From Paenibacillus mellifer (GTDB lineage: Bacteria; Bacillota; Bacilli; Paenibacillales; Paenibacillaceae), in the NCBI RefSeq assembly GCF_023195895.1, contig NZ_JALPRK010000020.1, positions 1-64,000 of the forward strand: 64,000 nt of DNA, written 5' to 3'. The position numbers were made by a program, and so were the translations under genes. The first letter of the stretch is position 1. Each line of letters opens with the position of its first letter. Shown piece by piece: positions 62,732-64,000 of this stretch. The notes beneath the pieces are model-generated. The model was given only the letters and a program-made list of their open reading frames with translations. It searched no databases and had not been told where the DNA came from.

Positions 62732-63631
62732 ATGGCGGTACCGGCAATTTCCACGGCGGCGGATTTGGTGAAAGCCCCGTTGTTGTACAAAGGCAAGGTC
62801 CGGGAGCTATACGACCTTGGTGAATTTTTCTTGATCGTAGTCACCGACCGAATCTCCGCGTTTGACTACGTGCTGGAGCCGGCGGTTCCGGACAAAGGCA
62901 ATGTGTTGAATCGGCTGAGTGCGTATTGGTTCGATAAGACGGGGCATCTGCTGGAAAATCACGTCATCCATACGGATGTAGATCGGCTGGGTGATGTGAT
63001 TCCGGCGGAGCATCGCGAGGTGTTGCGGAACCGGATCATGGTGACCCGAAAAGCAGAGCGCATCGACATCGAATGCGTGGTGCGCGGTTACATTACCGGC
63101 GGCGGTTGGCGGCAATATGAGCAAAGCGGCGCGATTAACGGCATTCAGCTGCCGGAAGGGCTGCGCAAGAACGCGAAGCTGGCGGAGCCGATCTTCACCC
63201 CGGCGGCTAAAAACGACGTCGGTCACGACGAGGACATCTCGTTTGCGGAGATGGCGGATAAAGTCGGCCGCGATTTGGCCGAACAGCTGCGGGACCGCAG
63301 CTTAGAGATGTACGCCTTCGCCCGTGACTACTGCGAAGAACGCGGGATTCTCCTCGCCGACTGCAAGCTGGAATTCGGGCTGGTGGACGGGAAGTTGATT
63401 TTGATCGACGAGATCTTTACGCCGGATGCTTCCCGGTTTTGGGCCAAAGAGAACTACGCGCTGGACATCGAGATCGACAGCATGGACAAAGAGCCGGTAC
63501 GGGCTTATCTGGCCGGTTCGGACTGGGATAAGAACAGCGCGCCCGATCCGCTTCCGACGCATGTCGTCGAAGAGACGACGCGGCGTTACCGCGAGATCTA
63601 CCAACGACTGACCGGAGCGGAGTTGGCGTAG
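62732..63631 (+). CDS. purC: SAICAR synthase
   Basis: A 299-residue ATP-dependent synthase joining CAIR and aspartate. YKGKVRELYDLGE, VTDRISAFD and the signature LADCKLEFGLVDGKLILIDE are present. ATG 62732 follows GGGGGAGGAG. It carries a C-terminal section longer than the compact 240-residue Bacillus form, and resembles the roughly 290-300-residue type. Confidence 0.96.
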   Translation: MAVPAISTAADLVKAPLLYKGKVRELYDLGEFFLIVVTDRISAFDYVLEPAVPDKGNVLNRLSAYWFDKTGHLLENHVIHTDVDRLGDVIPAEHREVLRNRIMVTRKAERIDIECVVRGYITGGGWRQYEQSGAINGIQLPEGLRKNAKLAEPIFTPAAKNDVGHDEDISFAEMADKVGRDLAEQLRDRSLEMYAFARDYCEERGILLADCKLEFGLVDGKLILIDEIFTPDASRFWAKENYALDIEIDSMDKEPVRAYLAGSDWDKNSAPDPLPTHVVEETTRRYREIYQRLTGAELA

Positions 63632-63652
63632 GCGTAGGTTGCCCGCCTCGCG

Positions 63653-63837
63653 CTAACGGACCCCACGGCCATTATTGGACCGAATATTCGGGGATGACCG
63701 GCGTAACGGACCGAGGAGACCTTATTTAGGTAATGTAGCCTGATTAGGAGTCAAATGAGACCAAATAACGTCTGTGGAGTCCGTTAGCTGGGGAAATACC
63801 CGGGAAATGAGCAAATAACGTCCCTACGGTCCGTTAG
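63653..63837. repeat. 185-bp FFRR repeat element, copy 2, inside the pur operon
   Basis: Forward units begin at 63653 (CTAACG-N12-ATTATT) and 63703 (GTAACG-N12-CTTATT). Reverse units begin at 63764 and 63814 (AATAAC-N12-CGTTAG). Spacings are 50, 61 and 50 bp, identical to the element at 53431. Here the units also share GGAC after TAACG, so outer and inner arms could pair over 17-18 of 24 bases. It fills half of the 356-bp gap between purC and the next gene. The remaining bases to 63970 show no gene. Confidence 0.87.
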
Positions 63838-63987
63838 GAGTTCGAGGGTTGGCGGAAGAGGCCGTTTGCCATTTGCCAATGCGCCCAGTGCCCCAAGGCC
63901 CAGCAGATCCATAAGCAGTTATGAGAATCCATTCAGAATCAAGCGGCCGTGCCGCACAAGTCCAAACTTAGGAGGAACACGAGGAAC

Positions 63988-64000
63988 ATGATGAAAGCGA
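63988..64000 (+). CDS. purS: Start of the next pur gene, probably purS (partial)
   Basis: Two adjacent ATGs (63988, 63991) follow TTAGGAGGAACACGAGGAAC, and only MMKA is visible before the window ends. MKA fits the N-terminus of PurS, the usual gene after purC in Bacillales. The identity rests on gene order. Confidence 0.5.

Overview
The window looks like a chromosome segment of a spore-forming Gram-positive bacterium of the Paenibacillaceae, most likely Paenibacillus. The evidence is a moderately high GC content, strong Gram-positive Shine-Dalgarno sequences, frequent TTG/GTG starts, a YesM/YesN-type sensor/AraC regulator pair, a GlnK-GlnL pair, a FapR-like box at fabH, and a pur operon led by PurR boxes and a guanine riboswitch. 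No rRNA, tRNA, CRISPR array, prophage or complete insertion sequence was seen.

Layout. 0-4.7 kb: a decayed GH18 chitinase remnant, a DinB-family protein, formate-THF ligase and an Eis-type acetyltransferase. 4.8-11 kb: a signalling cassette of two solute-binding proteins, a YesM-type kinase and a YesN-type regulator, with no transporter permease. 11-16 kb: an EmrB-type efflux pump with its TetR repressor, and a SulP permease with an ArsR regulator. 16.2-18.7 kb: a Fur-box-controlled OppD-type ATPase plus an IsdG/HmoA-like monooxygenase, then exonuclease III. 18.9-24.9 kb: a sugar ABC importer with a cytoplasmic sulfatase and a divergent AraC regulator. 25-30.2 kb: two ABC-2 exporters, each with its own TetR regulator.

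30.3-33.9 kb is the most unusual part. A small methionine-rich lipoprotein, an OmpR-family response regulator, a sensor kinase and a fused haem-b/molybdopterin protein (an MsrP/YedY catalytic domain joined to a four-helix membrane module) lie in one direction with tight overlaps, behind a promoter region carrying direct repeats of about 11 bp. The arrangement resembles the proteobacterial MrpX-MrpP-MrpQ hypochlorite-scavenging system, rebuilt for a monoderm.

34-48.9 kb: a Fur-controlled flavodoxin with an unknown coupled gene, dGTPase and thymidine kinase converging on a shared terminator, a MarR/MFS pair, and a series of accessory enzymes and transporters. 48.9-53.4 kb: fabH, topB, small proteins and a universal stress protein. 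53.9-59.2 kb: a glutamine-type ABC importer followed by GlnK-GlnL. 59.2-64 kb: the purine operon purE-purK-purB-purC, running off the window at a probable purS.

Two intergenic regions about 10 kb apart (53431-53615 and 63653-63837) carry the same 185-bp structure: four 24-bp units arranged forward-forward-reverse-reverse with spacings of exactly 50, 61 and 50 bp. The second copy lies inside the purine operon. A different repeat family lies at 11113-11293.
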